Shown: positions 9,716-19,339 of the stretch, piece by piece
Layout: every line of letters begins with the position of its first letter
How positions within the stretch are numbered: position 1 is the first letter of the stretch
Assembly: GCA_965222995.1 (NCBI GenBank)
Contig: OZ244977.1
Location: forward strand, 3,534,001 to 3,598,000
Origin: SB11 sp965222995
Lineage (GTDB): Bacteria; Bacteroidota; Bacteroidia; UBA8524
Direction of reading: 5' to 3'
Length of the DNA stretch: 64,000 bases
Program-made: the position numbers and the translations under genes
Notes under the pieces: generated by a model
Databases searched by the model: none
Told to the model about the DNA's origin: nothing
What the model saw: only the letters and a program-made list of their open reading frames with translations

Positions 9716-10150
9716 ATGAAAACAACAGTACAAGTAAGCATAAATAAACCTGCCCAAGAAGTATGGCAAATTATGCAAGATGAAACCAAGCTTTCACAAT
9801 GGCTCACCAATTTTGTTAGTGTTGAACACTTGTCGGGTGTAAAGGGAGCAGCAGGCAGTAAATCGAAAATGATATTTAAAGAGGGGGGGCGAACTATGGA
9901 AATAATTGAACACATTTTAAACGTAAAAGAGAACAAGGAAATGCACTTTACCTTATCTCATCATACCATGTTTTCTGATGTAAAAATCAGGTTGATTAGT
10001 AAAGACAAAAGTACTGTTGTAATGCAAACAGTAGAAACACATCCCCAAGGTTTTTTTATGAAGCTGTTTTTCGGGTTTATGAAAGGAGCAATGCGAAAAA
10101 GAATGCAGACTGATTTTGAGAACTTAAAAAAACTTACAGAAAACAGCTAA
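9716..10150 (+). CDS. SRPBCC (START/Bet v1-like) family protein
   Basis: A 144-residue protein starting at the ATG at 9716 (MKTTVQVSINKPAQEVW). An upstream in-frame start would only add a hydrophobic, non-conserved tail. The sequence has the SRPBCC layout: an N-terminal strand, then VW..MQDETKLSQWL, a central sheet with IIEHILNVKENKEMHF, and a long C-terminal helix. These proteins bind hydrophobic ligands or act as polyketide-cyclase-like proteins. Followed by the LuxR and DUF4199 genes. Confidence 0.82.
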   Translation: MKTTVQVSINKPAQEVWQIMQDETKLSQWLTNFVSVEHLSGVKGAAGSKSKMIFKEGGRTMEIIEHILNVKENKEMHFTLSHHTMFSDVKIRLISKDKSTVVMQTVETHPQGFFMKLFFGFMKGAMRKRMQTDFENLKKLTENS

Positions 10151-10186
10151 ATGCAACCTTACAAACGTTTTCCGCGTTGATAAGTC

Positions 10187-10585
10187 ATGCCCTTATCCCA
10201 AATTAAAAAAGTGAGTGTAGTTGTAGCTAAATATGCTTTGGCAGCATCAGTACTCACTTTTTTCTTTTCTTTATTAAAAAGCCGTTTATATGCTAACCCT
10301 ACAAACTGGAATAGCTATGCCATACTGGTGGCGCTCCTTTTTTTAGTCATTGGCTTTTGGGCAAGTAAACTATATTTTTTACCACAAGCAGTAAACCCTG
10401 TTTCTGTATTGTCGAAACGAGAAATGCAGGTACTAGATTTACTATGCCAACAAAAAACCAACCAGCAAATAGCTGATGAATTATGTATAGAGTTAAGTAC
10501 ACTAAAAACACACATCAATCGTATCTATAAAAAAATGGAGGTTAAAAATCGTCGTCAACTTATAATATTGGTGTGTTCAAAGTAG
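10187..10585 (+). CDS. membrane-associated LuxR-type HTH protein
   Basis: A 132-residue protein with two transmembrane helices (about residues 8-28 and 42-60) followed by a GerE/LuxR helix-turn-helix: LSKREMQVLDLLCQQKTNQQ, then IADELCIELSTLKTHINRIY. It has no receiver domain, so any signal must come from the membrane part or a partner. Neighbours are an SRPBCC protein and a DUF4199 membrane protein. Confidence 0.85.
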   Translation: MPLSQIKKVSVVVAKYALAASVLTFFFSLLKSRLYANPTNWNSYAILVALLFLVIGFWASKLYFLPQAVNPVSVLSKREMQVLDLLCQQKTNQQIADELCIELSTLKTHINRIYKKMEVKNRRQLIILVCSK

Positions 10586-10694
10586 CATAAACAATAAATC
10601 AACCTTTTTTACACCCCCTGTACTTCCATCCTTTTCAAGCCAAATACAGTTTTTTGCCAATATAAATAAGCGCGCTTTTGTGTTTATTTAAAGT

Positions 10695-11240
10695 ATGGTA
10701 AAAACGATACTTAAATATAGCTTGGGCTGTGGAATTATTGTAGCCCTCTACTTAAACCTGGGTTATGAGCTAGGCTTAATGTACCGTACCGATTGGCTGC
10801 GTTATTTGGTATACTTAGGCATAATTATTCACCCACTGGCTGTTCTACTGGCTTTATTAGAGCTAAAGCGAAAACACTATGCCGGTAAACTCCCGATACT
10901 TCCTGCATTATCTACAGGGTTTCTTACATCATTAATAGCAGGTTTGCTGTATTGCCTCTTTACCTATATAGATATCCATTGGTTAGACTTCCGCCAATAT
11001 CAGGAAATAATGGATTATAGGATAGCAGAAATGGAAAAGCAAGGCAAAACACAAACAGAAATAAATACTGCTATTGAGCAGATGAAAGCCGGGTACCTGT
11101 CGTACAAACCCTACTTGGGAACTATGAAATGGTATTTGAAAATGGGGGCTTTATATACCATCATCTCCTACTTGCTGCTGAATATTAAAACTTTAAAAAA
11201 CAAACTATATGAAAAATCTAAACCAGCTAATACTACTTAG
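10695..11240 (+). CDS. DUF4199 membrane protein
   Basis: A 181-residue protein with four hydrophobic helices and a central charged helix (MEKQGKTQTEINTAIEQMKA), the usual layout of DUF4199. The function of the family is unknown. The end overlaps the start of the next gene by 32 bases in another frame, so the two are probably co-transcribed. Confidence 0.8.
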   Translation: MVKTILKYSLGCGIIVALYLNLGYELGLMYRTDWLRYLVYLGIIIHPLAVLLALLELKRKHYAGKLPILPALSTGFLTSLIAGLLYCLFTYIDIHWLDFRQYQEIMDYRIAEMEKQGKTQTEINTAIEQMKAGYLSYKPYLGTMKWYLKMGALYTIISYLLLNIKTLKNKLYEKSKPANTT

Positions 11241-12138
11241 CTTTCTATTATTTGCCACGAAAATTAATGCCCAAAACTCGTATCGTTTTGAAGAGGTGAC
11301 AGACACTTATACCGAACTATCAGGTGCTACTGTAATTAAAAGTTCAGACTTTAGCTCAGGGTTTTATATGTTGCCCGTTACTAATGAAATATATAAACTC
11401 TATAATATCAGGTTCAAGTTTGGAGGGATACTCACCTTTGCAATTCAGCCTAACGGAAATATTAGAATTGATAATGATTCATCACTAATAATTATTGATG
11501 CGGCGTTTACTTACTTAGACTCAATTGACAACACCTCACACATCTCATATAAAATAGAAGGACCAAGCGGAGACCAAATAGTGAAAGTGCAATGGAAGAA
11601 TTTGAAAATTAGAGATGGTGCCGCTAACAACTTTGTCAATTTTCAAATATGGATACATCAAAAAAGTGGGGTGATTGAAAACAGATACGGACCATCTGCC
11701 TCATCAAATCAAATAGGGTTTCCACCAACAACAGGTCCACAAGTGGGCATATTCTATTCTCCGGATAATTTTAGTGGTATTTATGAAAAACTTTGGGTTA
11801 ATGGGCACCATAGTGCCCCAACGGTAGATACTTCAAAAAACTATTCTTTTAAAGCCATGCAAGGTGTACCACCTGAGGGTGTTGTATATCGTTTTATCCC
11901 TCGCTTCAGCACGTTATCATCCCCTGTTATAGAAAAAAAGACATTTAAAATTTTTCCAAACCCTGCATCAAACGATATTTATTTTTCAAAGCAAAGTAGT
12001 GGGCAGGTTATAGATATGCTTGGGAAAGTGGTAAAAACATTTAATCATAAAGAAAGTATCAATGTTAGCAACCTTTCAAAAGGGATTTATACTATTATGT
12101 TGGAAAACGGTGCAACACAAAAACTAATAAAAAAATAG
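11209..12138 (+). CDS. T9SS-exported protein, unknown function
   Basis: A 309-residue protein with a signal peptide (LILLSFLLFATKINAQ) and a C-terminal type A T9SS sorting domain (FKIFPNPASNDIYF, ISNLSKGIYTIML-like end). The middle ~230 residues are beta-rich and resemble the Bacteroidota secreted domain seen with sorting tails in many hypotheticals (FRFKFGGILTFAIQPNG region). No catalytic motif was found. The start overlaps the DUF4199 gene. Confidence 0.85.
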   Translation: MKNLNQLILLSFLLFATKINAQNSYRFEEVTDTYTELSGATVIKSSDFSSGFYMLPVTNEIYKLYNIRFKFGGILTFAIQPNGNIRIDNDSSLIIIDAAFTYLDSIDNTSHISYKIEGPSGDQIVKVQWKNLKIRDGAANNFVNFQIWIHQKSGVIENRYGPSASSNQIGFPPTTGPQVGIFYSPDNFSGIYEKLWVNGHHSAPTVDTSKNYSFKAMQGVPPEGVVYRFIPRFSTLSSPVIEKKTFKIFPNPASNDIYFSKQSSGQVIDMLGKVVKTFNHKESINVSNLSKGIYTIMLENGATQKLIKK

Positions 12139-12163
12139 CAGCAATATTTCTTTAGAGAACCAA

Positions 12164-12210
12164 GCAAAAGGCTACTTATTTGCAAATTTTGCAAATAAGT
12201 AGCCTTTTGC
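12164..12210. terminator. strong 23-bp hairpin terminator
   Basis: GCAAAAGGCTACTTATTTGCAAA pairs perfectly with its complement 1 base later and is followed by a T-rich run (TTTTTCTTTT). It probably stops the transcript of the T9SS gene. Confidence 0.8.
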
Positions 12211-12321
12211 TTTTTCTTTTGGCAGTAACTACTAAAAGAAAACCACTCACTTGCAGTTAGTCTTTTAAATCGTGGGTTTTCATACAACACCTTTGTCTCA
12301 TCAAAAAAACGATAGACAATT

Positions 12322-13449
12322 ATGGAAACTAAAAAAATACTAAAAGCTGTAACCTTTGTGGCAGTATCCTTTACAGCACTTATTGCAAAGGCGCAAAAGC
12401 CCATTATTGCCGTATTAGATTTTGAAACGGTGAACATGACCTACAGTTCTGCCGATTGCGGCAATCTATTTCGCCTAGAAATAGAAAAAACAGACCAATT
12501 TGAAGTAATTAATCGCCAAGATTTAAGGGGGATATTATCAGTAAGAAGTGTAAAACTCGATACCTGTTTTGGCAAAAGCTGCATTATGCAGGCGGCAACC
12601 TATTTGCAAGCCAATAAAGCCCTCAGTGGTAGTATAGAAAACTACGGAAAGCACATAATAGTCATTATGCGTTTGTTTAATGTGCAGGAAAACCGTTTAG
12701 AAAAATCGCAAGTATTAGAGTTTAGAAATATTCCCGAAGAAGTACCAAACATGATAAAATACAGTGTAAAAAAGTTTTGGGACTTACCCTATAACAAGCT
12801 GGCGTATACTTCGCTTAGTAATGAAGAATCGTTTGAAAACGAGTTAAACAACCCGGGTGTTACAAAGCTGGTATTGTCAGGTCCACGAACAGGCTTCATT
12901 TATTTAGGAGGCGAAAATGCTCAACGCCTTTCAGCACCTGCAAGCGAAGGCGGTTTTGGTGCATACCCTTTTATGACCATGTTTGGCTACCAAAAAGAGT
13001 TTCAGTACTTAAATTCAGGTAATTTTCAGGCATTGTTTGAGTTTATTCCGGCTATTAACGGGCTAGACCAGGGTTTAGTAAGCCCTTCATTTTCATTTCT
13101 TCATGGGTTTAGGAGTAATAAAAGCGGTTGGGAGTTTGCCTTTGGACCAACGGTAAGTTTTGTACCCAGAGCAGAGGGCTTTTATGATAGTGATGGAAAG
13201 TGGATTTTGGTTAAAGACTTTGATGAGAAAGACCCCAACGGGAATCCATTACCTATACCTGCAGAAACACAAAAACTGCTTGATGCAAGGGGAACGTATG
13301 AGTTTACATCAGGCTTTGTATTTGCTGTGGGTAAATCATTCAAATCAGGCAGAGTTAATATACCCTTAAATGCATTTGTAGTTCCCTCCCGTAACAATTG
13401 GCGTGTGGGGGTAACCTTTGGCTTTAACGCTAAAAAAGACAAGTACTAA
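12322..13449 (+). CDS. secreted protein with N-terminal CsgG/curli-like half
   Basis: A 375-residue protein with a signal peptide (AVSFTALIAKAQ). Residues ~28-150 resemble CsgG-type or FlgO-type domains, with PIIAVLDFE, then FRLEIEKTDQFEVINRQDL and ANKALSGSIENYG. The C-terminal ~200 residues look like a small beta-barrel or lipid-exposed domain (repeated aromatic-Gly strands, ending WRVGVTFGFNAKKDKY). It probably sits at the outer membrane; the exact function is unknown. It is followed by an intergenic hairpin. Confidence 0.7.
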   Translation: METKKILKAVTFVAVSFTALIAKAQKPIIAVLDFETVNMTYSSADCGNLFRLEIEKTDQFEVINRQDLRGILSVRSVKLDTCFGKSCIMQAATYLQANKALSGSIENYGKHIIVIMRLFNVQENRLEKSQVLEFRNIPEEVPNMIKYSVKKFWDLPYNKLAYTSLSNEESFENELNNPGVTKLVLSGPRTGFIYLGGENAQRLSAPASEGGFGAYPFMTMFGYQKEFQYLNSGNFQALFEFIPAINGLDQGLVSPSFSFLHGFRSNKSGWEFAFGPTVSFVPRAEGFYDSDGKWILVKDFDEKDPNGNPLPIPAETQKLLDARGTYEFTSGFVFAVGKSFKSGRVNIPLNAFVVPSRNNWRVGVTFGFNAKKDKY

Positions 13450-13466
13450 ACTATTTACACAAAATC

Positions 13467-13498
13467 ATAAGTACCTCTTTTACAAAAGAGGTACTTAT
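13467..13498. other. perfect intergenic hairpin without T-run
   Basis: ATAAGTACCTCTTTT pairs with its complement across a 2-base loop. There is no terminal T stretch on the plus strand, so it may be a weak terminator or an mRNA-processing stem. Confidence 0.6.
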
Positions 13499-13506
13499 AC
13501 TACCCT

Positions 13507-14097
13507 ATGAAAATGAAGTTTAAAACATTACTGTTTAGCCTGGTTACTCTGCTCTTTTTTAGTGCATGCAGCAGTTCTAGGTATGGCTATATGCCAAAAG
13601 GCAAACGCCAAAAAAATAACATAAAAAAAGAAGCTAGAAAGTGGAGAAAACAACCAAAACAAACTGAGAGTATTTCTATAAAACAAGAGCAACTACCTAC
13701 AGTTAGCGTGAATAAAACTAACTCGCCAAGAATTGAGTTACCTAAGTTAAAGCAGCTGAAACCAAAGAGAAGAAGGGAAAGGAAGTTTGAAAACCTGAGT
13801 CTAAAAGTGAAACCAGAAAATACTCTAGATGCACCAAAACTCAACAAAAAAACAGCACATCAAAAACAACAAAAAACAAATAGCTCAGATTTTTGGGAAG
13901 ACCTTTGGAGTGATTTTTTAGTTGAACTTATTGGGGCACTGTTACTACTCGCATTATCAGCTTTTTTTATTTGGCTAGAGTCAATTGGCTTGGGCTGGTT
14001 AGCCGTATTAATTGGTTTAGCGATTATAGTTTTAATAATTATTTGGTTGATAGAACTCTTTGAAGATATTTGGGATATGATTTTCCCTTCGTATTAA
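13507..14097 (+). CDS. Lys-rich lipoprotein with C-terminal membrane segments
   Basis: A 196-residue protein with a lipobox (LLFFSAC). Residues ~25-125 are extremely Lys/Gln-rich and probably disordered. Residues ~130-190 contain two strong hydrophobic segments (LVELIGALLLLALSAFFIWL and LAVLIGLAIIVLIIIWLI). A lipoprotein that also has membrane helices is odd; the inner membrane is the likely location. No family was recognised. Confidence 0.7.
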   Translation: MKMKFKTLLFSLVTLLFFSACSSSRYGYMPKGKRQKNNIKKEARKWRKQPKQTESISIKQEQLPTVSVNKTNSPRIELPKLKQLKPKRRRERKFENLSLKVKPENTLDAPKLNKKTAHQKQQKTNSSDFWEDLWSDFLVELIGALLLLALSAFFIWLESIGLGWLAVLIGLAIIVLIIIWLIELFEDIWDMIFPSY

Positions 14098-14172
14098 TAA
14101 TTATAAATAATAGACTAAAACAATAAAACTGCACGATAATTGGTTACTTTGTGCAAATACAAAACAGTTTAA

Positions 14173-15729
14173 ATGAGTACTATAAAAATTCTTTGGGCAG
14201 ATGATGAAATTGACGCGTTGAAACCCCATATAATGTTTCTAAATTCTAAAGGGTATAATGTTACAACAGTAACTAATGGGCTTGATGCCATTGAAGAAGC
14301 TAAAAACACATCATTTGATATTATATTTTTAGATGAGAATATGCCGGGTATTAGTGGCTTAGAAGCACTTAGCCAGATAAAAGCATTAATGCCCAATGTG
14401 CCTGTGGTTATGATAACCAAAAGTGAGGAAGAGCACATAATGGAAGATGCCATTGGTGGTAAAATAGCCGACTACTTAATTAAACCCGTTAACCCCAACC
14501 AAATATTATTATCCCTTAAGAAACTTATAGATAACAAGCGTTTGGTAAGCGAAAAAACTACCATGGGCTACCAGCAAGAGTTTAGAACTCTTAGTATGGC
14601 ACTTATGGATGATATGAGTTTTGATGAGTGGAAGGAAATGTATAAAAAGTTGGTGTATTGGGATTTGGAGTTGAATGATGCTGAGGAAGAAGGAATGAAA
14701 GAAGTACTTGAAACCCAAAAAACAGATGCAAACCACAACTTTACTAAGTTTGTAGAGAAGAACTACATAAGCTTATTAAAAGAAACTGAGGATGACAAAA
14801 AACCTGTAATGAGCAATACATTACTTCGCAGAAAGGTTTTACCAGCGCTAGATAGTGCTGACTCTGTTTTTATGTTGTTGATTGACAATTTGCGTTACGA
14901 CCAGTGGAGAGTTATACAGCCTATACTAAATGATTATTTCAGAATTGATGATGAGGATTTATACCTGAGTATTTTGCCAACCACTACGCAGTATGCACGA
15001 AATAGTATATTCTCAGGCTTGTTGCCTAGTGATATGGAAAAACGCTTTCCTAGCAAGTGGAGCAATGACGAGGATGAAGGGGGCAAAAACCTATATGAAG
15101 AAGACTTTTTGCACGATTACTTAAAACGCCTCCGTTTAGATATAAAAACAAGCTATACCAAGGTAACCAACCTAAACGCAGGCAAAGAGCTTGCTGATAA
15201 TGTACTGAACTTGTTTAACAACAAGCTAAATGTAATAGTATACAACTTTGTTGATGCACTTAGCCATGCCCGTACTGACGTGAGTTTAATGCGTGAGCTA
15301 AGTGAAGACGAAGCGGCATACCGTTCGGTTACTAAGTCGTGGTTTGAGCATTCTCCGCTATTTGAAGCACTAAAAAAGATAGCTGAAAAAGGAGGAAAAC
15401 TGGTAATTACTACAGACCATGGCTCAATACGAGTAAAAGACCCTGTAAAAATTATAGGTGATAGAAACACAAACACCAACCTTCGTTACAAGCAAGGTAA
15501 AAACCTTAATTACGATAAATCCGAAGTGTTTGAAGTTCGCAAACCCGAAGAAGCTTTCCTGCCCAAACTACATGTAAGTTCATCATTTGCTTTTGCTGAA
15601 AACTACGACTTTTTTGCCTACCCAAATAACTACAACTACTATGTAAACTATTACAAGGGTACCTTTCAGCATGGAGGCATAAGTTTAGAAGAGATGATGT
15701 GCCCTATAATAACCCTATCACCCAAATAA
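14173..15729 (+). CDS. porX: PorX-type response regulator/PglZ protein, T9SS regulator
   Basis: A 518-residue protein. Residues 1-120 are a receiver domain with acidic pocket (ADDE), phospho-acceptor Asp in IIFLDENMPG and the Lys in LIKPVNP. Residues ~200-515 form a PglZ/alkaline-phosphatase-like domain with MLLIDNLRYDQW, PTTTQYARNSIFSG and VITTDHGS metal-site motifs. Receiver plus PglZ with this length is the known PorX architecture; PorX works with PorY and SigP to control T9SS genes and cleaves phosphodiesters. The next gene, tsaE, starts one base after the stop codon. Confidence 0.93.
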   Translation: MSTIKILWADDEIDALKPHIMFLNSKGYNVTTVTNGLDAIEEAKNTSFDIIFLDENMPGISGLEALSQIKALMPNVPVVMITKSEEEHIMEDAIGGKIADYLIKPVNPNQILLSLKKLIDNKRLVSEKTTMGYQQEFRTLSMALMDDMSFDEWKEMYKKLVYWDLELNDAEEEGMKEVLETQKTDANHNFTKFVEKNYISLLKETEDDKKPVMSNTLLRRKVLPALDSADSVFMLLIDNLRYDQWRVIQPILNDYFRIDDEDLYLSILPTTTQYARNSIFSGLLPSDMEKRFPSKWSNDEDEGGKNLYEEDFLHDYLKRLRLDIKTSYTKVTNLNAGKELADNVLNLFNNKLNVIVYNFVDALSHARTDVSLMRELSEDEAAYRSVTKSWFEHSPLFEALKKIAEKGGKLVITTDHGSIRVKDPVKIIGDRNTNTNLRYKQGKNLNYDKSEVFEVRKPEEAFLPKLHVSSSFAFAENYDFFAYPNNYNYYVNYYKGTFQHGGISLEEMMCPIITLSPK

Positions 15730-16149
15730 ATGGAGTTTTTTGCCAAAACGGAAGCAGAACTTGCCCCTATAGCAAAGTATTTGATAGAGTTATCGCAACA
15801 ACAAAAAGTGTTTACACTTACTGGGGATTTGGGGGTAGGGAAAACCACCTTGATAAAAGAACTTTGTAAACAATTAGGAGTACAAGACACGGTTTCAAGC
15901 CCCACATTTGGGTTAGTAAACATTTATCATACAAAAACCCAAAATGATATTTACCATTTTGATTGTTACCGCTTGAAAGATATTTCAGAAGTATACGATA
16001 TTGGTTTTGAAGAATATGTAGATAGCGGAAATATCTGTTTTATCGAGTGGCCTGAAATAGTTGAACCGTTACTGCCTCCAAACTATATTGCTGTTACTAT
16101 CACTATAAAAAAAGACAGTGAAAGGCAGTTTTCTGTCAAAACCATATAA
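15730..16149 (+). CDS. tsaE: tRNA threonylcarbamoyladenosine biosynthesis ATPase TsaE
   Basis: A 139-residue ATPase of normal TsaE size. Motifs are the P-loop GDLGVGKTTL, then SSPTFGLVNIYHT and HFDCYRL, and the acidic motif CFIEWPE. It acts with TsaB and TsaD in the t6A modification of ANN-decoding tRNAs. It begins directly after the porX stop codon, so the two are translationally linked. Confidence 0.95.
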   Translation: MEFFAKTEAELAPIAKYLIELSQQQKVFTLTGDLGVGKTTLIKELCKQLGVQDTVSSPTFGLVNIYHTKTQNDIYHFDCYRLKDISEVYDIGFEEYVDSGNICFIEWPEIVEPLLPPNYIAVTITIKKDSERQFSVKTI

Positions 16150-16154
16150 AGCTT

Positions 16155-16162
16155 TATTTTTG
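16155..16162 (+). promoter_or_regulatory. -7 element TATTTTTG
   Basis: A match to TAnnTTTG 17 bases before the lipoprotein start. No TTG element is at the expected -33 position. Confidence 0.4.
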
Positions 16163-16178
16163 TAGCAGATAGTGGTTT

Positions 16179-16889
16179 ATGCGTAAATTATTCAGTGCTA
16201 TTTTTATACTATTACTCTTTGCTGCCTGCTCAGGGTCAAAGTATACCAGTGCAAATTTTAAAGAGAAAACCCAGCAGCATAAGCGAATAGCAGTATTACC
16301 CTTTTATGTAAACTATACAGGGCAAACACCTGCAAAACTTACCACGAAAGAAAAGTCTATTATTAGTGAAGCAGAGGGAAAAGCTTTTCAATATGCTTTG
16401 TATAATAATCTTCTTCAATTGGTTAATAAAGGCGAGCTAAAAGTAAATATACAGCCGGTTGAAACAACTACTAAACGGTTTAATAACCTAAAGCCGGATT
16501 ATACTAACTTAAGCGAAGCCCGAATTAAAGAAATATGCAAAAAATTGGGTGTAGATGCTGTAGTAGTAGCAACCGTTGAAAAAGAAAGACTGTTATATAA
16601 ACTAGAATTTTTTGGGGTAACTATACCATCGGTTATAACTCAAAAACTTAACTGGGATGTAGATGGTTTAAATAATGATTTGCCTGAGATTCCCGGAAAC
16701 GCACAAAGAACTTTTGATATGAAAACAATGTGTATGCTAAAAAATGGTACTGATGGCTCTTTATTATGGCGATATGGAGTAGATTTAAACTCTGAATGGA
16801 ACCGTCCAGCAAAGGAAATAATTAGCGAATTAACTCTTAAACAGGCAAAAAATTTCCCCTATCGCAATAGTAACTCCCAAAACAATTAA
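16179..16889 (+). CDS. lipoprotein with CsgG/DUF799-like fold, unknown function
   Basis: A 236-residue protein with a lipobox (LLFAAC). The body has the pattern of periplasmic CsgG/LptE-like proteins: RIAVLPFYVNYTG, then a helix and LGVDAVVVATVEKERLLYK, i.e. detection of a C-terminal subunit-like alpha-beta domain. It lies between tsaE and ald in the same direction. The role is unknown. Confidence 0.7.
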   Translation: MRKLFSAIFILLLFAACSGSKYTSANFKEKTQQHKRIAVLPFYVNYTGQTPAKLTTKEKSIISEAEGKAFQYALYNNLLQLVNKGELKVNIQPVETTTKRFNNLKPDYTNLSEARIKEICKKLGVDAVVVATVEKERLLYKLEFFGVTIPSVITQKLNWDVDGLNNDLPEIPGNAQRTFDMKTMCMLKNGTDGSLLWRYGVDLNSEWNRPAKEIISELTLKQAKNFPYRNSNSQNN

Positions 16890-16920
16890 GTATCTTTATA
16901 ATTGCTTTTATTTCTACCCT

Positions 16921-18150
16921 ATGGCTGATACTTCAAAATCTCCTTTCCATGAGCTAGCCAAACAAGCTACCATGCAACCCCAAGAACAATTGCTTGAACT
17001 GAAAAAAGGGGACGAACGCTTGTTTATAGGTATACCTAAAGAAATTACGTATCAAGAGAACAGAGTACCGCTAACCCCTGCTGCTGTTGAGTTGCTCATA
17101 AACAACGGACACGAAATAGTAATAGAATCTAACAGTGGAAAAAATGCTAACTTTTTTGATAAAGATTACAGTGATGTGGGAGCTAAAATTGCCTACGATA
17201 AAGAGGAAGTATATAAAGCAGATATTGTTGTAAAAGTAGACCCCCCCACTAAAGAAGAAATAGCAATGATGAAAAAAGACCAGTTGCTTATTTCAGCTTT
17301 ACAAATTACCAATATATCAGAAACCTACTTAAAGCAGTTAATTCAAAAAAAGGTAACAGCAATAGGCTTTGAGTATATGAAAGACTCACAAGGTACCTTA
17401 TCAGTAATACAAACCATGAGTGAAATAGCCGGGAATACATCTGTTTTGGTGGGAGCAGAGTATTTAAGTAATACCGGCGGTGGAAAAGGAGAATTATTGG
17501 GAGGAGTTGCAGGAATACCCCCTTCTGAAGTAGTAATTATAGGAGCGGGCACAGTGGGAGAATACGCTGCCCGTGCCGCCATTGGCTTAGGGGCAATTGT
17601 AAAAGTGTTTGATAACTCACCAGCCCGCTTGCGTAGGCTGCAAAACAGTTTGGGACAAAGGGTATATACATCTATTATAGTGCCTAATATTATGGCTAAA
17701 GCATTAAGAAGTGCTGATTTGGCTATAGGTTCTTTACGCCATGAAGACGGACGCAGCCCAACCATTGTAACGGAAGAAATGGTTAGCCAAATGAAACCCA
17801 ATAGTGTTATTGTAGACATAAGTATTGACCACGGTGGTTGTTTCGAGACCAGTGAGGTAACTAATCATACCAACCCTATTTTCAGAAAACACGATGTAAT
17901 ACACTATTGTGTACCCAATATTGCGTCCAGAGTTTCCCGCACAGCAAGTTACGCCCTTAGTAATATACTTACACCTATATTGCTTGGTATTAGCGAAGCA
18001 AAAGGGCTACGAAACTATTTGCAGTGGGATAATTTCGCTATGCGCCACGGCATTTATATTTATAAGGGGGTTTTGGTAAAACAATCGTTAGGCAAACGTT
18101 TTAAACTGGACAATAAAGACATAGACCTTCTTATAGGGGCTAATTTTTAA
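16921..18150 (+). CDS. ald: alanine dehydrogenase
   Basis: A 409-residue NAD-dependent alanine dehydrogenase that interconverts L-alanine and pyruvate plus ammonia. Residues ~30-170 hold the catalytic domain (IGIPKEITYQENRVPLTPAA). The Rossmann motif VVIIGAGTVGEYAARAA lies at about residue 205. The late region includes SIDHGGCFETSEVTNHTNP and HYCVPNIASRVSRTAS. There is an N-terminal extension of about 30 residues compared with the best-known bacterial forms. A terminator follows. Confidence 0.93.
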   Translation: MADTSKSPFHELAKQATMQPQEQLLELKKGDERLFIGIPKEITYQENRVPLTPAAVELLINNGHEIVIESNSGKNANFFDKDYSDVGAKIAYDKEEVYKADIVVKVDPPTKEEIAMMKKDQLLISALQITNISETYLKQLIQKKVTAIGFEYMKDSQGTLSVIQTMSEIAGNTSVLVGAEYLSNTGGGKGELLGGVAGIPPSEVVIIGAGTVGEYAARAAIGLGAIVKVFDNSPARLRRLQNSLGQRVYTSIIVPNIMAKALRSADLAIGSLRHEDGRSPTIVTEEMVSQMKPNSVIVDISIDHGGCFETSEVTNHTNPIFRKHDVIHYCVPNIASRVSRTASYALSNILTPILLGISEAKGLRNYLQWDNFAMRHGIYIYKGVLVKQSLGKRFKLDNKDIDLLIGANF

Positions 18151-18164
18151 AATTACTACATCAT

Positions 18165-18198
18165 AAAAAAGCCCGATAGCTATACTATCGGGCTTTTT
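18165..18198. terminator. bidirectional terminator between ald and dnaN
   Basis: AAAAAAGCCCGATAG pairs with CTATCGGGCTTTTTT around a CTATA loop. With A- and T-runs on both sides it can end both convergent genes. Confidence 0.9.
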
Positions 18199-18217
18199 AA
18201 TAAAAGTAAAATCAGTT

Positions 18218-19339
18218 TTAATAATTATTAAGCATCATTGGCATTACCAACATTAGCATATCTTCGTTTTCCTCATTTTCAAAAGGTAATAATACACCTG
18301 CACGGTTAGGCGTGCTCATTTCAAAATGTACTTTATCTGTATCCATGCTGTTAAGCATATCCATTAGGTATTTACTGTTAAAGCCTATCTCCATATCCTC
18401 ACCTGTGTATTCACAGTTTAGGCGTTCATGTCCTTCGTTGCTTTGGTCAAAATCTTCGGCAGAAATAAGAATATTACTTCCCGCCAGTTTCAAACGTATT
18501 TGGTGCGTAGTTTTATTAGCAACAATAGAAATACGCTTTACTGAACCTAAAAACTCCATACGGTCTATTACTAAATCGTTAGGGTTTTCTTTAGGGATTA
18601 CTGCATTATAATCAGGGTAGCGCTCATCAATCAAGCGGCATACTAGGCTGATATCTCCAAAGCTAAAGAAAGCATTAGCATTGTTAAAGTCAACTTGTAC
18701 GGCACTATCATCATCACGCAGTGATGATTTTAAAAGGTTAGAAGCCTTTTTAGGTAAAATAAAACTTTGCTCAACACCGGGGGTTACATCGGTACGAGTA
18801 TAACGTACCAAACGGTTAGCATCGGTAGCTACAAAAGAAACTTCATTGTTTTTTAGTTCTACGTATATACCCGTAAGGTTTAAGCGAAGCTCGTCATTAC
18901 CGGTTGCAAAAACAGTTTTGGTAATGGCTTTAAGTAATACTTCACTTTTAATAGAGAAAGACTTATCACTTTCCACCTCAGGTATTTTAGGGAAATCTTC
19001 TCCCGGTTGACCAGCCAATTTAAAGCGACCGTTTCCTGAGCTTATTTCAATAGCATGGGTTTTCTCATCAATAGTAAAGGTAAGCGGTTGGTCTGGTAAA
19101 GAGCGTAGAATATCTAAGCATAGTTTAGAAGGTACAGCCACTTGCCCTTCTTCTTGTGCCTCTACCTTTAGCATGGTAGTCATACTGGTTTCCAAATCAG
19201 TAGCACTAATGGTAAGGTTACCATCTTTAATATCGAATAAAAAATTCTCAAGAATAGGGATAACAGCCTTAGAAACTACTACACCACTTACTATTTGCAG
19301 GTGCTCCAACAATGCGGTTTTGGAAACGATAAACTTCAT
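18218..19339 (-). CDS. dnaN: DNA polymerase III beta sliding clamp
   Basis: A 373-residue protein of normal clamp length, starting MKFIVSKTALLEHLQIVSGV. Three repeated clamp domains are visible, with GRFKLAGQPGEDFPKIPE in the first, ANRLVRY in the second and the C-terminal VMPMMLNNY tail. The clamp tethers polymerase to DNA. It is far from any dnaA in this window and is convergent with ald. Confidence 0.97.
   Translation of the reverse strand: MKFIVSKTALLEHLQIVSGVVVSKAVIPILENFLFDIKDGNLTISATDLETSMTTMLKVEAQEEGQVAVPSKLCLDILRSLPDQPLTFTIDEKTHAIEISSGNGRFKLAGQPGEDFPKIPEVESDKSFSIKSEVLLKAITKTVFATGNDELRLNLTGIYVELKNNEVSFVATDANRLVRYTRTDVTPGVEQSFILPKKASNLLKSSLRDDDSAVQVDFNNANAFFSFGDISLVCRLIDERYPDYNAVIPKENPNDLVIDRMEFLGSVKRISIVANKTTHQIRLKLAGSNILISAEDFDQSNEGHERLNCEYTGEDMEIGFNSKYLMDMLNSMDTDKVHFEMSTPNRAGVLLPFENEENEDMLMLVMPMMLNNY

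Noticed and set aside
18130..18150. TAGGGGCTA as a possible attR copy
   Set aside because: Only 9 bases match, inside ald and left of the tRNA. It is a chance match.
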